DNA of 64,000 bases, from positions 1,859,001 to 1,923,000 of the forward strand of contig JARHVA010002127.1 in NCBI GenBank assembly GCA_037957365.1. Reading direction: 5' to 3'. The position numbers were made by a program, and so were the translations under genes. Origin of the DNA: Torreya grandis (taxonomy: Eukaryota; Streptophyta; Pinopsida; Cupressales; Taxaceae). Below, piece after piece: positions 62,366 through 64,000 of the stretch. The notes beneath the pieces were generated by a model, which saw nothing but the letters and a program-made list of their open reading frames with translations, was not told the DNA's origin and did no database searches. Positions within the stretch are counted from its first letter, which is position 1. Every line of letters begins with the position of its first letter.

Positions 62366-63453
62366 TGTTGGGGTATAAATAATCCGGAAGCACACAATTG
62401 ATTACTAAACCAAGCAACTTAATATGCAGAAATAACCAGAATCACAAGTAACTAGAACTCAAAAATAACACATGATATGAGAGACAATACACAACTTGTA
62501 TTAAAACTCTTGAAGAAAAGAATACAATAAAGAAGATGCCACTTCTTCTCCACCACCTCTTCAGAGGCTTCCCACACCTCAAGTGAACAGTACTTCTCTC
62601 CTCAAAGCTCTCTCTTAGGTCCCAACACCCAACTCAAACTCTGAGTTGGTGTTCACCTTATACCCGTGCTCCACGCACACCACAAGTGCTCCACGCACTC
62701 AACAAGTACACAACCATACTTCAAGTAGATCTCCCCTGAACCTGCAACAACCTGCACCTCAATAGACCTTACTTATGGAAGGAACTCCCTTGCCTTCCTC
62801 TTTGCTCCATCCGAGTACACACCTGTACTCCAAGTAGATCCTGCCTGATTCTGCTCCCTATTGTGTTGTTGTCCTATCTGATCTTGCACACCTACAAATC
62901 AACCTGGTTCTACACACCTGTGAACCTTGACCTTGCACACACATACACCTGCAAATCAACAATCTTACTTACCATGCAGATCTCCTATAAAGGCCATGCT
63001 CACCTGATGACCAAGATCATACATACATGAAGAACCCTGCTGATTCTCTAATCCAGCACCCACACACCTGGTACTGTGGCACTAGAAGGAACACACCATA
63101 GCTCTACCTCACACACAGAAGGAGCTTATAATATTGCTCTCTTACTCTCTAGCATGAGTTTACAATACAACCATGAGTCTATTATATAGATCTCATCCAA
63201 ACAATAATTAGACATCTAATTACAATAATTAGATCCGCAGCTCTCAGTCTAAAAATAGCTCTCATCATGCAAACACTTGGTTCGTTAACTGACTGCCTGT
63301 AATAAACTCACAGTCAAACCACACAGGTGACCGATGTCGGTCCCTGTCCGCCTAAGGGTCACCGACGCCGGCTGATCTCTGACCGACGTCGGTTGCATTC
63401 CTGTCTAATCCTGCCGACGTCGGTTGGCCAGACCAACGCCAATCTCTGTGACA
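62366..63453 (-). repeat. LTR, probably minus-oriented (element D)
   Basis: The left end TGTTGGGGTATAAATAATCC follows GAAAG. On the minus strand it reads ...TTATTTATACCCCAACA, an LTR 3' end. A TATA box on the minus strand (GATCTATATAATAGACTC, about 63178-63194) lies about 260 bp from the inferred LTR start TGTCACAGAG at 63453. Near-perfect palindromes of the ACCGACGTCGGT type fill 63325-63430, in what would be U3. No second copy is in the window, so the ends are provisional and a solo LTR is possible. Confidence 0.5.
63325..63430. repeat. Palindrome array ACCGACGTCGGT in element D LTR
   Basis: Copies ACCGATGTCGGT (63331), ACCGACGCCGGC (63361), ACCGACGTCGGT (63383) and GCCGACGTCGGT (63414), at 20-30 bp spacing. 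Locally GC-rich compared with the surrounding DNA. Confidence 0.85.
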
Positions 63454-63480
63454 CTCCGCAACTCATCTGTAACCTCCTCC

Positions 63481-64000
63481 ATGTCTACATCAGTGAAGCT
63501 TTTAGCTCCACAACCTAACAGAAAGGGAAGGTGGTCAGTTATTTGGAGTGTTTGCATGGCTTTAAACCCCATGTCACTACTGCCTTTTTTTAAAATTAGG
63601 TTGATGACAGAGTTACTCTCCACGGAGTCACTTTGAAGCTTACTGAGGACTTCATTGCTGAGGTCACGGGGCTTCACATAGGTGGTATTAAGTTCTCAAA
63701 ATAGACCAGTATCTCCAATGCCACCTACAAAAAAAATTTGAAGACAAATGCAGAGGAGAAGCAACTGGAAAAGAATGGAGACTTCTTTGACGTGGAACAG
63801 ATAAAAGGAATTTGGTGAGATGTGTTATGTTGTATCTGTGAGTACTTTATCCTTGATGGTAGGAATAAAAGAGTTCATAAATTTCATTTTGTTTTTCTCA
63901 ACCACTTCAGGCACAAGGATAGAATTTATTTCCCTTTCTATCTACGTTTTTCATTGCTTCAAAGCTTGTATGCCCATAGGAAGAAGGAGTCTCGCCCCAT
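63481..64000 (+). pseudogene. Unknown ORF next to the LTR of element D, runs off the window
   Basis: Read on the plus strand from ATG at 63481: MSTSVKLLAPQPNRKG, then, after a one-base shift near 63530, VVSYLECLHGFKPHVTTAFF, VDDRVTLHGVTLKLTEDFIA, EVTGLHIGGIKFS, FFDVEQIKGIW, DVLCCICEYFILDGRNKRVH, KFHFVFLNHFRHKDRI and FPFYLRFSLL. It has stops after TAFF, N, KFS, and IW. The text is clearly protein-like and conserved in style with plant retrotransposon-linked ORFs, but I cannot name the family with certainty. It is antisense to the LTR as oriented here. Confidence 0.6.

Noticed and set aside
1..64000. Host protein-coding genes with introns
   Set aside because: I found no conserved host protein blocks outside the mobile elements and their accessory ORFs. 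Intron-rich genes with short exons could still escape notice by eye.

Overview
The window looks like intergenic DNA from a large, AT-rich plant genome, probably a gymnosperm or similarly repeat-bloated lineage (inference from the element families and the absence of host genes). I found no intact host gene, rRNA, tRNA or CRISPR array. The recognisable coding sequence comes mainly from decayed LTR retrotransposons of the Ty3/gypsy Tat type, recognised by an extra archaeal-type RNase H (aRNH), plus one Copia fragment and two extra ORFs of unknown or plant-mobile-domain type.

Layout. (1) 1-11462, minus strand: element A, a Tat element cut by the left window edge, with its 5' LTR at 9994-11462 and the order gag, protease, reverse transcriptase (RT), RNase H, aRNH, integrase. 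(2) 11463-15697: AT-rich spacer with (AT)n and (TG)n(AG)n microsatellites. (3) 15703-31891, minus strand: element B, complete, with a perfect CACAT target-site duplication (TSD) and two LTRs of about 5.0 kb. Each LTR carries an almost 3-kb decayed coding region in the sense orientation. The internal 6.2 kb has gag, protease, aRNH, RT, RNase H, integrase, so the aRNH lies in front of RT. (4) 31897-33522: spacer with a tandem duplication and a dispersed repeat. (5) 33528-50267, plus strand: element C, complete, with TSD ATAAG and LTRs of about 1.37 and 1.40 kb. It is a relative of A with gag-protease-RT-RNase H-aRNH-integrase, followed by a 4.8-kb tail holding an antisense plant-mobile-domain-like ORF. 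(6) 50273-57491: unassigned repeat-like DNA with a second copy of the dispersed repeat. (7) 57492-58850, minus strand: 3' part of a Copia element with a short LTR. (8) 58851-62365: nothing assigned. (9) 62366-64000: an LTR, probably minus-oriented, followed by a decayed plus-strand ORF running off the window.

A and C share gag, pol, leader sequence and primer-binding site but have different LTR bodies. By eye the LTR pairs differ by roughly 6 percent in B and about 11 percent in C, so B inserted more recently. Many premature stops lie where the sister copy has CAA or CAG, the pattern expected from deamination of methylated cytosine in silenced elements. The most unusual material is the coding region inside the LTRs of B, the aRNH upstream of RT in B, and the arrays of 12-bp palindromes (ACC-six bases-GGT) in the LTRs of three different elements.
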